Assembly: GCF_049532905.1 (NCBI RefSeq)
Contig: NZ_CP064032.1
Coordinates: 992,001 to 1,056,000 of the forward strand
Origin: Dyella_B nitratireducens
GTDB lineage: Bacteria > Pseudomonadota > Gammaproteobacteria > Xanthomonadales > Rhodanobacteraceae
DNA length: 64,000 bases
Direction: 5' to 3'
The notes below the pieces were generated by a model that saw only the letters and a program-made list of their open reading frames with translations, was not told the DNA's origin and searched no databases. This document shows, one piece after another, positions 53,814 to 62,533 of the stretch (the first letter of the stretch is position 1; each line of letters starts with the position of its first letter). The position numbers and the translations under genes are program-made.

Positions 53814-54566
53814 CTAGCTCGACTTTAGCAACTTGGTTTCCACAAACTTTACGCCAAGTGGCGTAATCATCGCTTTATCCGTACGAACCTCGATCAAGCG
53901 CTTCCCGAAAAGGCCCGCGAGAACCCGATTGATGTTTGCATTGTTGTGTGCCCAAACCTTCAGGTCGCTAGTCTTTGTCCATCCGGGCGTTGAATAAAGA
54001 AGCAAGAGCACTTCGTCGCTTATTTTCACGCCAGCGGATAGCACTCGTTTGATTCCGTCGACCTCCCACACCAAGGGATTCGCACGCTCGACCAGAGCAT
54101 CCACAGCATCTTGCGCATCTGACGTGGATACTCCATGCGTAATGCGCACCAGCTCTGCAACCACCCACGCCGCAGCTTCACGAACAAATGATGAGTCCAT
54201 TTTATTGGCGACCACATCCCCTCCGACGTGGCCGACGTTTCGGTTATTCCTAACCTCGTACAACGCAGGCAACAGCCGCGGAATCAGAATGCGGAGAGAT
54301 CTATCACCAACGGGAACCGGAACCATATTCTCCATGGCCTGGCAAGCCGCCAAGAAGTTTCTGGGCTTTTGTGGTGCCGCGGCAAAGGTGCCAGAAACGG
54401 CGCCATGAATGATGGTGTAGGCAACCTCACAAAAACGCCCAGCATCCAGCGACGCCAGCTTCCAGCGCCCCTCACTGTAGGCGCTGCAAATTCCACGGTA
54501 TTCCTCAATGAGGGGATCTCTGAGAGAGTCCGGTATGTTTGCCAGGAGCTTTGACGGGTCGATCAT
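53814..54566 (-). CDS. Accessory protein with HEPN-like motif and C-terminal winged helix
   Basis: 250 residues. The N-terminal ~170 residues are helical and contain LYEVRNNRNVGHVGG: Arg106-Asn107 and His113 fit the R-N-x(4-6)-H motif of HEPN ribonuclease/abortive-infection domains. The C-terminus (VLLLLYSTPGWTKTSDLKVW to MITPLGVKFVETKLL) looks like a winged helix. The start overlaps the stop of the upstream gene by 4 bases (ATGA), so the two are coupled. No family name; a two-protein defence or toxin-antitoxin pair is possible. Confidence 0.55.
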   Translation of the reverse strand: MIDPSKLLANIPDSLRDPLIEEYRGICSAYSEGRWKLASLDAGRFCEVAYTIIHGAVSGTFAAAPQKPRNFLAACQAMENMVPVPVGDRSLRILIPRLLPALYEVRNNRNVGHVGGDVVANKMDSSFVREAAAWVVAELVRITHGVSTSDAQDAVDALVERANPLVWEVDGIKRVLSAGVKISDEVLLLLYSTPGWTKTSDLKVWAHNNANINRVLAGLFGKRLIEVRTDKAMITPLGVKFVETKLLKSS

Positions 54567-55183
54567 TCAGCCTTTTTACCCCGCCGCTTCTTAGTCGCCG
54601 CCGCGCCGCGAGCCTTGGCTTTCCCTTCAAACCCGGCCTCCACTGCCTTCTCGCCTTTTTGCGTTAGGTAAGACTTCGTTCCCTCGTCGTGAATCCAGCC
54701 TTCCCTGACTGCAAGGTTGTAGTCTCTGGCGTAATTTGAGCCCGGCGCAGGGAGCTTGGCCTGTGCGAAGTAACCCGAGAGATCACCTCGCGCAAAATTT
54801 TCATTCCCCTCTACTTTGTCCCGGTAGTAGGCAAAGCAAGCGATGCGCTGTGGATTCGTCGCCGGGTTACATCCTTCCAGAAATTCCACAATTGATTGCC
54901 GCTTACTTGATTTTCTCTTTTGCCCGCTATCGGAATCACGATCGTCCCTATCTTCCGCCTTCTCCCTTCTATCATCAGCAACAAACACATCTACGCCGAA
55001 AAGAGCGGCCGCAGCCTGCAATACACGCTGCCTTTCGTCTGAATTCAGCGACTCTAGAGCACCAGTTATGGTCGCAGAAGCCTTCACGACCCTCGATATG
55101 TCGATGCTTGGAGAGCCTCCGCCATTAGATGCGCCCGCTCCCGTTTCAACCTGCGCGCCACTCACTGCACTCGCATCGCTCAT
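54563..55183 (-). CDS. Accessory DNA-binding-like protein coupled to the HEPN-like gene
   Basis: 206 residues from ATG 55183 (MSDASAVSGAQ; a start 4 codons earlier is possible). Low-complexity N-terminus, a helical segment (ATITGALESLNSDERQRVLQ), a charged linker (DRREKAEDRDDRDSDSGQKR) and a domain SIVEFLEGCNPATNPQRIAC to WIHDEGTKSYLTQKGEKAVE that ends like a winged helix; the C-terminal tail is Lys/Arg/Ala-rich. First gene of a two-gene operon. No family recognised. Confidence 0.55.
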   Translation of the reverse strand: MSDASAVSGAQVETGAGASNGGGSPSIDISRVVKASATITGALESLNSDERQRVLQAAAALFGVDVFVADDRREKAEDRDDRDSDSGQKRKSSKRQSIVEFLEGCNPATNPQRIACFAYYRDKVEGNENFARGDLSGYFAQAKLPAPGSNYARDYNLAVREGWIHDEGTKSYLTQKGEKAVEAGFEGKAKARGAAATKKRRGKKAE

Positions 55184-55204
55184 ATGCTCCCCCACATAGG
55201 CCTA

Positions 55205-55555
55205 TGTAGATGACGTCCTAGTCGCCCCGAGTCCGGGGGGAGGGCCGCCAGATCAGCTCTACTGATACAACAAGACACCTATTGGACGCCAGCCTTTGGC
55301 TCTGGGTCCTTCCCTCATGGGTATGCCGGGCGGGGGCCTCGACACCTCGTAATTCGCGTTGTGGGTGGCCTTAGAAATTCAATTTTTTGTTTATGTCCAC
55401 CACGATATATCTTATTGAAATTTATAAAAATAGTTACATCTTAGACATAAAAGGGCGCCGCCTGGCAGACGATTGGCTGCCCGCCGGCATAGAACAAAGC
55501 CCACCCGCCCCGACGGGTTTTGCATTTAAGCTGACGGAGTGAATTAGGGGAAAGT
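55205..55555. promoter_or_regulatory. Intergenic region between divergent accessory genes
   Basis: About 350 bases. The left half is GC-rich with no gene; 55380-55460 is strongly AT-rich and likely holds the promoter of the 55556 gene. ACCCG/CGGGT near 55508-55523, followed by TTTTGC, is a weak terminator-like hairpin. Nothing else is visible. Confidence 0.4.
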
Positions 55556-56482
55556 GTGGATACGACAAAGGCAAGTCAACCGACTACTACCGCCGCCCGC
55601 ACGCCTGCGCTCGCGGCGGCCTCTGCTGGCGTAAGTGCACCATCGACGAACAACGCGGCGACTGTGATCCAATTGGTGCCGCAACCGGGAGGCGATGGGC
55701 TTTTTCAGTGGACGAATACGGGCATGCTTGCGCTCTACGGAGTCCTGTTTACGCTGGGCGTAAAGTGGATCAGTGACGTCATTCAACGTCGGTATGAATT
55801 GCGACGGCAGCTTTATCTTGATCTTGTGGACGCTGCGCAATCACAAACCGCCTGCCTTGGGAGAATGTGTGATGTCGACATTCCGATGAAGGAGACACAA
55901 AAGCAATTTCAAGACACCGCATCAGCAATCGCAAGGGTCGAGTTAATTGCGCCTCAGAAAATGTCGCGACTGCTAAGTGAATTTAAAATTTCAAGCGGCC
56001 GGGCCATGATCAAGTTGATGGAAATGCGCGCGCCTATCGAAAAACTGCGCGTCGACTTACTTACCGCAGACCAAGACATCGCTATGTTCGCGCGGGAAAG
56101 GGGTGTTTTTATTGATGAACTTCGCCGAATGACGATCGAAGGAAATGAGGACGCGGCACGCCTTGCACGACTCAATCAGCACTGCGAATACTACAGCGCT
56201 GAGATACAAAAGAGGCACGAGAGAAAGAAAGCGTTTGCAGCAGACGCATACACGCTGACTAACAAAATGGCGACCGCCGCAACGGAGTATTTAGCCATGC
56301 TTGCAAAGCAAATGCCCGCCCTGTTGAAGTATGCGCGCAAGGAACTAGGCTACAGGCGCTTTGATCTGAGTGAGTACCAAAAGCGAACGGATGAAACCGC
56401 GGACATGATGAAAAATGTAGTTGCAGATTTGCAGGAAAGTGTACGGAAAACCGTAAAGCCGGACGAAGACAAAAAAACTTAG
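55556..56482 (+). CDS. Coiled-coil membrane protein of unknown function
   Basis: 308 residues from GTG 55556, with AGGGGAAA upstream. The first ~50 residues are Ala/Thr/Pro-rich and unordered; one membrane helix follows (MLALYGVLFTLGVKWISDVI), then a long helical, coiled-coil domain (LIAPQKMSRLLSEFKISSGR; LNQHCEYYSAEIQKRHERKK). No enzyme motif. Single gene, divergent from the HEPN-like pair; it may belong to the same accessory module, but nothing shows this directly. Confidence 0.6.
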   Translation: MDTTKASQPTTTAARTPALAAASAGVSAPSTNNAATVIQLVPQPGGDGLFQWTNTGMLALYGVLFTLGVKWISDVIQRRYELRRQLYLDLVDAAQSQTACLGRMCDVDIPMKETQKQFQDTASAIARVELIAPQKMSRLLSEFKISSGRAMIKLMEMRAPIEKLRVDLLTADQDIAMFARERGVFIDELRRMTIEGNEDAARLARLNQHCEYYSAEIQKRHERKKAFAADAYTLTNKMATAATEYLAMLAKQMPALLKYARKELGYRRFDLSEYQKRTDETADMMKNVVADLQESVRKTVKPDEDKKT

Positions 56483-56561
56483 CCGGCGTCTTTTCCCATG
56501 GGGGATGCTGATATTCGGCGCCGATGGGATCATCCTTTCGTCCTCGGCTTATTGCGCCTAG

Positions 56562-56816
56562 CGCGTTTTACCGGCCTACAACGTCACCAACATCCTAGAC
56601 TGCGTCGACCGTGAGCGCTCAGAGATGGTGGTTGGCTACATCCAGGCGCCAGTGTTTCATGAGCACCTCGTTCCCGCTGAGCCAACGATCTTTCGCGATG
56701 CTGCCGTAGCTACACGTATCTTCGTCAACGACGCCGCCAAAGCGCTGCTTGATGGGCGTATTGCGTCAAACAAGATCATTGGAATGAGCTTCAGGGAACG
56801 GAAGCAAGGTAATTAA
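56562..56816 (+). pseudogene. C-terminal remnant of an Imm11-like (DUF1629) immunity gene
   Basis: An open frame with no good start: after a stop at 56559 it reads VLPAYNVTNILDCVDRERSE, then TIFRDAAVATRIFVNDAAKA and KIIGMSFRE. The order DC-x-D-RERSE, IFR, IFV and the GxxF-E close matches the C-terminal half of Imm11-family immunity proteins. The N-terminal half is missing and no toxin gene is beside it, so it is most likely a decayed immunity gene. An ATG at 56625 would give only 63 residues. Confidence 0.55.
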
Positions 56817-57007
56817 TACGGAAGTGGCGTTGAGCTACCTCCTATTTTTCGGATGGCTAAATTAAACTGCCAGCTATATCCTTTCGATGCTTTAGGCGAG
56901 CGGTAGTCGAAACAAATGAGGAGTCATAATTCTTTGTCCGAGAAAAGAATAAAAGAAAAAGAAGTATCTTTTTTTTTGAGCGGTATCAGGAATAGGGGTC
57001 GTCTAGC

Positions 57008-57685
57008 ATGAAGCCTTGGAAAACCGCTTGTTTTCTGTCTTTTCTTATCTTGTTCCCTTTGACGACATGGTCGGCTGATGTCGTCGTGCCAGGTCCAAAA
57101 GGCCTAAGTGTTTGCGCGCCTGAAAGTCCGTTATTGGACAGCATGAGGCGTGTTGCCACTCAGTTTGGGACTCTCAGCGGTTGCTTCGTTTCCGATGAGA
57201 AAACGCAGGTAAATGGCGCAAACTACCCCTTGGAAGTTGCATTCGCCGTTGCACTGTTTCACGAAGACTCCGGTCCTTCGACAACAGCTGATGTTGATAA
57301 GCTCTATGTCACGACCGAGAGGCGGTGGGAAAATGCTCAGCCCTTGTGGAACCAAAATAAAGCGGCCTACGAGCGCTACGTAGAAGAGTTGGTGCGTAAA
57401 ACGTCGCCCAATGCTTCCCAAACGGGAAGTATGTCGATGGATCAGCCTGTGCTTGTCTCCATGCAGCGCGTAAATTCGAGTGCGTATACGGTTGTGTCAA
57501 TCAGGCGGCGCAAGATATCTAAGGGTGGAAATACTTTCTCCTTCGACACTAGCGAAGGGGCCGCGATTGTCCTTAGTAAAGGAAGCCTCGTCCGATTGAC
57601 GATCCAGCGTCAGTTCCGAGGGCAGGGGGATGTGGACGCAGTAAAGAGCGAAATTACGGCTTGGGCGTTTAGCTTGGCTAAGTGA
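57008..57685 (+). CDS. Exported protein of unknown function
   Basis: 225 residues with a signal peptide (MKPWKTACFLSFLILFPLTTWSA). The mature part has two cysteines (LSVCAPE and LSGCFVSD) that may form a disulfide, and strands SAYTVVSIRRRKISKGGNTF and GSLVRLTIQRQFRGQGDVDA. No family recognised. AT-rich 190-base upstream gap, no clear partner. Confidence 0.65.
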   Translation: MKPWKTACFLSFLILFPLTTWSADVVVPGPKGLSVCAPESPLLDSMRRVATQFGTLSGCFVSDEKTQVNGANYPLEVAFAVALFHEDSGPSTTADVDKLYVTTERRWENAQPLWNQNKAAYERYVEELVRKTSPNASQTGSMSMDQPVLVSMQRVNSSAYTVVSIRRRKISKGGNTFSFDTSEGAAIVLSKGSLVRLTIQRQFRGQGDVDAVKSEITAWAFSLAK

Positions 57686-57695
57686 TGGTGGAAAC

Positions 57696-57717
57696 GCCCG
57701 TCGAAGTGACGGGCTTT
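57696..57717 (+). terminator. Terminator after the exported protein gene
   Basis: GCCCGTC/GACGGGC with loop GAAGT, then TTTC, 10 bases after the stop codon. Confidence 0.65.
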
Positions 57718-57783
57718 CGCGGCGATGAGGCTGAAGACAGAGCAACTGGCAACTGCTCATAAAGCAGAAGCTTGTCAATAAAT

Positions 57784-58512
57784 TTACGCCAAAGAACCAC
57801 CACCATCCACCGGAAGAACCTGACCCGTGGCATACCCATTGAGCATCAAATAGATATACGCAGTAGCAGCCTCTGCCGGCGTTGCCCCTCGTGGCAAAAG
57901 CAGCGGCGCAACGGAAGCCTGCAGCCGTTCCGGCGGCATCATTTGCTTTACCTGTTCGGTCAGTGTGATCCCTGGGCATACGACGTTGATGCGTAGCGGC
58001 GCCAGATCGACAGCCAGGCCGTGAACCAGATGCACAATCGCCCCAGATATGGCGATGGCCATTGGCGCACCTTTGATAGGGCGGTAGGCAAGCATGCCGC
58101 TGGTCAGCGTGATCGAACCGGTCGGATCGATCACGCGGCAAGCGTGTTGGACGGCAGCCAATGCTCCCCAGAAACGCACCGTAAAACTGTCGCGCGCCGC
58201 GGTGAGGTTGATGTCACGGGTGGGTGCAAATATCGGAATGTCCCAGTCGCCCGCGGTAATGGCGAGATGATCGAAAGCTCCCAGCGTATCGAAGAAGCGC
58301 GAAATGCTGCTCTCATCGCGCAGATCCATGGCGCTGCCGGTTACGCCATCCAGACGCGCCATGGCGGCATCGATGTTTGCTTGATGGCTGGAAGCGACAA
58401 CTACGTCCGCACCGATTTCCCGCGCCAGCATCGCGATTGCGAAGCCGATGCCGGCGGTGCCGCCAATCACTACCACGCGCTTGCCGGCAAGAGACATCAG
58501 CGCTTCGCTCAC
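57784..58512 (-). CDS. SDR-fold oxidoreductase lacking the canonical Tyr-x-x-x-Lys
   Basis: 242 residues from GTG 58512, which overlaps the upstream stop by 4 bases; an ATG at 58497 (MSLAGKRVVVIGG) is the alternative. NAD(P) loop VVIGGTAGIGFAIAMLA, LAITAGDWD and SITLTSGMLAYRPIKGAPMA are seen. After the catalytic Ser the usual Tyr-x-x-x-Lys 12 residues on is replaced (GAPMAIAISGAIVHLVHGLA), a trait of a known atypical SDR subgroup. The C-terminal GQVLPVDGGGSLA is normal. Substrate unknown. Confidence 0.82.
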   Translation of the reverse strand: MSEALMSLAGKRVVVIGGTAGIGFAIAMLAREIGADVVVASSHQANIDAAMARLDGVTGSAMDLRDESSISRFFDTLGAFDHLAITAGDWDIPIFAPTRDINLTAARDSFTVRFWGALAAVQHACRVIDPTGSITLTSGMLAYRPIKGAPMAIAISGAIVHLVHGLAVDLAPLRINVVCPGITLTEQVKQMMPPERLQASVAPLLLPRGATPAEAATAYIYLMLNGYATGQVLPVDGGGSLA

Positions 58513-59411
58513 GGTGTTACGCCGGCATCCGCAAAAATTTCATCCAGCTCTTGAATCAAGCCGATGCCACGCGGTTGCCATCCAAGCTTCTCCTTCGTCT
58601 TCTTGCTGGAAGCAGGCACGCTCAAGCCCACGAAGTGGCTCAGCCAGCTGAAATGAGCGAGTGCTTCTTCTGGTGTCTTGCTTACGACTGGAATACCCAT
58701 GCCGCGGCCAATCGCTTCGGCAATGGTGCGCAAAGGCACGCCTTCTTCTGCCACCGCGTGCCAGCGCGCGCCGGCTTCGGCTTTTTCCACGGCGAGTGCG
58801 CACAGCTCGCCTGCGTCCTGGCCTTGCACGGCGGGCCACACATTGCTGCCGTCGCCGACGTAGGCAGAAACACCGGTTTGGCGCGCGATCTGGATCAGGT
58901 AGCTCACCAATCCCTGCTTTTCACGTCCATGCACGGAAGGGGCGAAGCGCACTGCGCCAGCGGTAACGCCACGTGTGATGAAGCTCGCGGCAGTTTGTTC
59001 GGAGGAGCGTGGAAACGAATCCGAAACGGGACGCGCGTCATCGTCTTCCGTGCACACGCGGCCGGGAGCGAGCAGGGCGGTGCCGGACGCCACGATGAAG
59101 GGGCGGCCCGAGCCTTCCAGCACGCCGCACATTGCCTCGATCGTGTTCTTGTCGAGCGCGGAAACTTCCGCGATGCGGGAAAAATCATGTTCAAAACCCA
59201 GATGCAAAACCGCATCGGCTTGGCGCGCGCCGCTTCGCAAGCTCTCCAAATCCTGCAGCGAACCAGGATGCGGTGTAACACCGAGTTTCTTGAGCGCAGC
59301 CGCACCGGTCTCGGAGCGGGTCAGGCCCAGCACGCGATGTCCGCGGGCGAGCAGGTGGGGAATGGTGGACGAACCGATAAAGCCGGTGGCTCCGGTGACG
59401 AAGACGAGCAT
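58509..59411 (-). CDS. NAD-dependent epimerase/extended SDR
   Basis: 300 residues. Extended-SDR Rossmann motif LVFVTGATGFIGSSTIPHLL, then DAVLHLGFEHDFSR and VRFAPSVHGREKQGLVSYLI. Closest in look to the YbjT/NmrA-like or dihydroflavonol-reductase-like SDRs annotated as NAD-dependent epimerase. The stop overlaps the next gene, so two oxidoreductases are co-expressed, divergent from an AraC regulator that likely controls them. Confidence 0.86.
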   Translation of the reverse strand: MLVFVTGATGFIGSSTIPHLLARGHRVLGLTRSETGAAALKKLGVTPHPGSLQDLESLRSGARQADAVLHLGFEHDFSRIAEVSALDKNTIEAMCGVLEGSGRPFIVASGTALLAPGRVCTEDDDARPVSDSFPRSSEQTAASFITRGVTAGAVRFAPSVHGREKQGLVSYLIQIARQTGVSAYVGDGSNVWPAVQGQDAGELCALAVEKAEAGARWHAVAEEGVPLRTIAEAIGRGMGIPVVSKTPEEALAHFSWLSHFVGLSVPASSKKTKEKLGWQPRGIGLIQELDEIFADAGVTP

Positions 59412-59547
59412 CGCAATCTCCTGGGATCGTTGCCGCGCGGATGCGGCGTTGACTGTCGTGGCGCAGTCTAGGCAGGGCTATCGGGACAATCTATGCTTAA
59501 AACTCCATAGTTCTTTCGTGATCGTTCAAATGATCGTTCAAGCCTCC

Positions 59548-60450
59548 ATGGATCCGCTTTCCGACGTGCTCGCGCTGCTCAAGCTGCGCAGTTACATCTC
59601 GGGCGGGATCGATGCTGCCGGCGACTGGTGCATCGCATTCCAGGCGCACGAGGGCATCAAGTTCCAGGCGATCGTCCGGGGCAGTTGCCTGGCGCAGATG
59701 GATGGCTCGGCGGAGCCCTTTGTGGCGCAAGCTGGCGATTGCTTTCTCCTGCCGCGTGGCCGCCCCTTCCGCATCGGCTCGCGACTGGATATCACGCCCA
59801 TCGATCCGGCGATGTTTATGGCGAAGAAGAAACCGGGCGAGCCGGTGCTGCTCAATGGCGGCGGCGAATTCCTCAGCCTTGGTGGCTACTGCGACATGGT
59901 GGGCGACGCCAGCATTCTGCTGAGCATGCTGCCGCCGGTACTGCATGTGCGCGATGAGCCGGCCAAGGCTGCGTTGCGCATCTGCATCGAACACATGTCC
60001 GAGGAAGCGCGTGATCCTCAGCCTGGCGGCTTCCTCATTACCCAACAGTTGGCGCAGATATTGTTAGTGCGCACGTTGCGCGCGCATTTGCAGGAGACAG
60101 GCACCGGCGTGGGCTGGCTGTTTGCACTGGCGGATCGGCAACTGGCCGCCGCCATTGCCGCCATGCACGCGGAGCCAGCGCAGCCTTGGACGGTGGAACA
60201 GCTGGCTCGGGTTGCCGGCATGTCTCGCACTGCGTTTGCGCTGCGCTTCAAAAGCAAAGTAGGGCAGCCGCCGATGGAGTACCTGACGCGCTGGCGGATG
60301 CTGTTGGCGGATGATCGGCTGCGCAATGCGCGAGAGCCGGTTTCTGCCGTGGCCTTGTCGCTGGGTTATACCTCTGAGAGTGCGTTCAGCACGGCGTTCA
60401 AGCGGGTTATGGGGACAGCGCCGCGGCGGCATGTGCGGCGTGTGGGTTAA
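59548..60450 (+). CDS. AraC-family regulator with cupin_6 sensing domain
   Basis: 300 residues from ATG 59548 (MDPLSDVLALLKLRSYISGG); an ATG six codons earlier is possible. The N-terminal cupin_6 domain (FQAIVRGSCLAQMDG; GDCFLLPRGRPFRIGS) precedes the AraC HTH pair: TVEQLARVAGMSRTAFALRF and VSAVALSLGYTSESAFSTAF followed by KRVMGTAPRRH. Divergent, 136 bases from the epimerase-SDR operon, its probable target. Confidence 0.9.
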   Translation: MDPLSDVLALLKLRSYISGGIDAAGDWCIAFQAHEGIKFQAIVRGSCLAQMDGSAEPFVAQAGDCFLLPRGRPFRIGSRLDITPIDPAMFMAKKKPGEPVLLNGGGEFLSLGGYCDMVGDASILLSMLPPVLHVRDEPAKAALRICIEHMSEEARDPQPGGFLITQQLAQILLVRTLRAHLQETGTGVGWLFALADRQLAAAIAAMHAEPAQPWTVEQLARVAGMSRTAFALRFKSKVGQPPMEYLTRWRMLLADDRLRNAREPVSAVALSLGYTSESAFSTAFKRVMGTAPRRHVRRVG

Positions 60451-60465
60451 TGACGTGGTTTGCTT

Positions 60466-60575
60466 GTCATTCCGGCGAAGGCCGGAATCCATGCAGATCG
60501 TTGCGTAGAACTTTCACTGAATCGACATGTATCTCGCATGGATATAAATGGATTCCGGCCTTCGCCGGAATGACG
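60466..60575. repeat. Palindromic repeat, GTCATTCCGGCGAAGG family
   Basis: The arms TGTCATTCCGGCGAAGGCCG and CGGCCTTCGCCGGAATGACG are inverted around ~55 bases, between convergent genes. Another copy begins at the very end of the window (63992). Confidence 0.8.
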
Positions 60576-60647
60576 ATTCGCTCTGAAATAGCAGAGTCGT
60601 GAACGTCGGTTTTTCTAAGGGAATGACAGCAGCTCCAGCTCCAATCA

Positions 60648-61130
60648 TTACTTGGGCGCACCTTCAGGGGCCGGCACCAGCACATCATCATCCTTGCTCC
60701 ACGCCGGCGTCGTGATGGCATAGAACTTCAGCATCTCGCCCTTGCTGGCTCTGATGGAACGAACAACGGCAGGCGGAATGAGAATGTAATCACCCGGGCC
60801 AACAGGATGCGCCGTGTTGCCTGTCCAAACTTCGCCATGCCCTTGCAGAATAAAAAAGGATTCCTCGCCGAGCTTGTTATGGCTCCATGCGCTTGCATGA
60901 CCCGGGTCCAGTTCGAATAGCGCAACGCTGCCGAGCGTCGACCTGGCACCGACGGGCGCTGCACGCCCCGTAAGCTCCTTCAGTCGTACACCTTGCGAAA
61001 CTTGGACGAAGGGCAGCTTATCTGGGGAAATAACGTTGGCCGCATCACCAGCCAGGGAGACATCTGAAGCGCTCATGCCAGACACCGCAAGAAGGCCGAG
61101 GAGGGCATATGAAAAGAACCTATTCGTCAT
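60648..61130 (-). CDS. Exported cupin-domain protein
   Basis: About 160 residues from ATG 61130 (MTNRFFSYALLGLLAVSGMSA), a signal peptide. Cupin motif 1 is degenerate (HASAWSHNKLGEESFFILQG), motif 2 is PVGPGDYILIPPAVVRSIRA. A small periplasmic beta-barrel that may bind a metal or small ligand; no partner is evident. An in-frame start 6 codons earlier is possible. Confidence 0.8.
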   Translation of the reverse strand: MTNRFFSYALLGLLAVSGMSASDVSLAGDAANVISPDKLPFVQVSQGVRLKELTGRAAPVGARSTLGSVALFELDPGHASAWSHNKLGEESFFILQGHGEVWTGNTAHPVGPGDYILIPPAVVRSIRASKGEMLKFYAITTPAWSKDDDVLVPAPEGAPK

Positions 61131-61254
61131 GGGATGCCTATCTTTCAAGGGCTAAAACGACGTGGAAGCATAGCGGAAGAGACAGCTAAAGGGCGCTACT
61201 CAAAAAGCGGAGAAAAAGAAACCCGATGACTTTGTTAGATGATGTCGCTCGCCG

Positions 61255-61707
61255 CTATATACCGTGTTTAAGATGGATAACGACAGAGATGTCCTCCTTA
61301 GTCACCGTAAACTGCACTTGCTGAAACGACGGCATACCCATCACGGATGGATTATTACTGAAGCCGTAGCCCTCTTTGGGAATGCCAAGCATATTGGTTC
61401 GCAGCTTGCCGCTATCGTCTTCATCCTGATACACGCGCAGTCCATAAGTGCCGGGTGGAATATCGCTGAAGGTATAGCTCACGGCATTGACTGCTGCTTT
61501 GACATGGCCTGTGGCGGCAGCTTGTGCCTTGTTGTTCCAGCCTGCTTCCGAACCATCCAGTTTGAGCCGGACCGTGCCGTTGGCATTGCGTAAACCATCC
61601 ACAGTTACGGTCACATTCGCAGCGTATGCGGATAGCGACAACATGCCAGCCATGATACTCATCATCATGGCCAGCCGATGATGAGAACGAAAGGCTTTGA
61701 TAGCCAT
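61255..61707 (-). CDS. Exported DUF2141-family protein
   Basis: 150 residues with a signal peptide ending near LSAYAANV. The mature domain (VTVTVDGLRNANGTVRLKLD; FSDIPPGTYGLRVYQDEDDSGKLRTN in two blocks; GIPKEGYGFSNNP) is the DUF2141 signature, an immunoglobulin-like periplasmic protein of unknown role. Transcribed alone. Confidence 0.9.
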   Translation of the reverse strand: MAIKAFRSHHRLAMMMSIMAGMLSLSAYAANVTVTVDGLRNANGTVRLKLDGSEAGWNNKAQAAATGHVKAAVNAVSYTFSDIPPGTYGLRVYQDEDDSGKLRTNMLGIPKEGYGFSNNPSVMGMPSFQQVQFTVTKEDISVVIHLKHGI

Positions 61708-61767
61708 ATAAATCGACCTCCAGGTTTTGTTTGAGAAATCAGCAGGTGAAGCGAATCCACGCGTTAC

Positions 61768-62436
61768 TCAGCTCAATGGCGTGTGGTCGCCACCCCGAGC
61801 CAGTGCACGCTGGTAGGCAGGGCGAGCGCGAATGCGCTCAAGAAATGAACGTATCGATGGATGTACGCCTGCACCCGCGCGCACCACGCCGGATTCAATC
61901 GGAAAACTCATTTGAACGTCGGCGGCGGTGAACTCGCTGCCGGCAAACCAACCCGTGTGCTTGAGTTCTTCCGCGATGTAGCCGAAGTGGAGATTGAGCT
62001 GGGGATCGACGAAGCCGGCCTGCAATGACGTAGCAATCTTCCGGGTGATGGGTTTCATGAAGAAGGGAGCAGGCGCCTTGGCGATTCTTCCGGCGACCAG
62101 TTTGAGCAACAGCGGTGGCATCGCCGATCCCTCGGCGTAGTGCATCCAATAGCGATAGCGCAAATACTCAGGCGAACCTTGCGCAGGAACGAATCGGCCC
62201 TCGCCATAACGCTCAACCAGATACTCAAGAATGGCGCCGGATTCTGCCAGGGTATGAGATCCATCCGTCACCACCGGGGCTTTGCCAAGCGGGTGAATGG
62301 CGCGTAGTTCCGGCGGTGCCAGCAGCGTTTTGGGGTCGCGCTGGTAGCGCACGATGTCGTACTCGACCCCCAGCTCTTCAAGCATCCAAAGAATACGTTG
62401 CGAGCGGGACTGATTGAGATGGTGGACGGTCAGCAT
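61768..62436 (-). CDS. Glutathione S-transferase
   Basis: 222 residues from ATG 62436 (MLTVHHLNQSRSQRILWMLE). The thioredoxin-like N-terminal domain has the likely catalytic Ser in NQSRSQR, the cis-Pro motif GKAPVVTDGSHTLAESGAIL for glutathione binding, then a helical C-terminal domain (FTAADVQMSFPIE). Divergent from a TetR regulator, with an inverted repeat between them, which suggests substrate-induced derepression. Confidence 0.92.
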   Translation of the reverse strand: MLTVHHLNQSRSQRILWMLEELGVEYDIVRYQRDPKTLLAPPELRAIHPLGKAPVVTDGSHTLAESGAILEYLVERYGEGRFVPAQGSPEYLRYRYWMHYAEGSAMPPLLLKLVAGRIAKAPAPFFMKPITRKIATSLQAGFVDPQLNLHFGYIAEELKHTGWFAGSEFTAADVQMSFPIESGVVRAGAGVHPSIRSFLERIRARPAYQRALARGGDHTPLS

Positions 62437-62472
62437 GGCCTTATCCAACGGGAGATGGTTTGTTGTTACCAC

Positions 62473-62507
62473 TGGAAACATCGTGATACTATGAAGACAT
62501 GTTTCCA
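62473..62507. promoter_or_regulatory. Inverted-repeat operator between the GST and TetR genes
   Basis: TGGAAACAT (62473-62481) and ATGTTTCCA (62499-62507) are perfect 9-bp inverted copies around 17 bases in a 97-base divergent promoter region. TetR-family proteins commonly repress their own and the divergent gene from such a site. Confidence 0.7.
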
Positions 62508-62533
62508 CTGTCAACATTGGGCGAGGCGAGAAA

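Noticed and set aside
56625..56816. 63-aa intact small gene
   Set aside because: The coding similarity extends upstream of the ATG to a stop at 56559, so it is better explained as a truncated Imm11-like gene.
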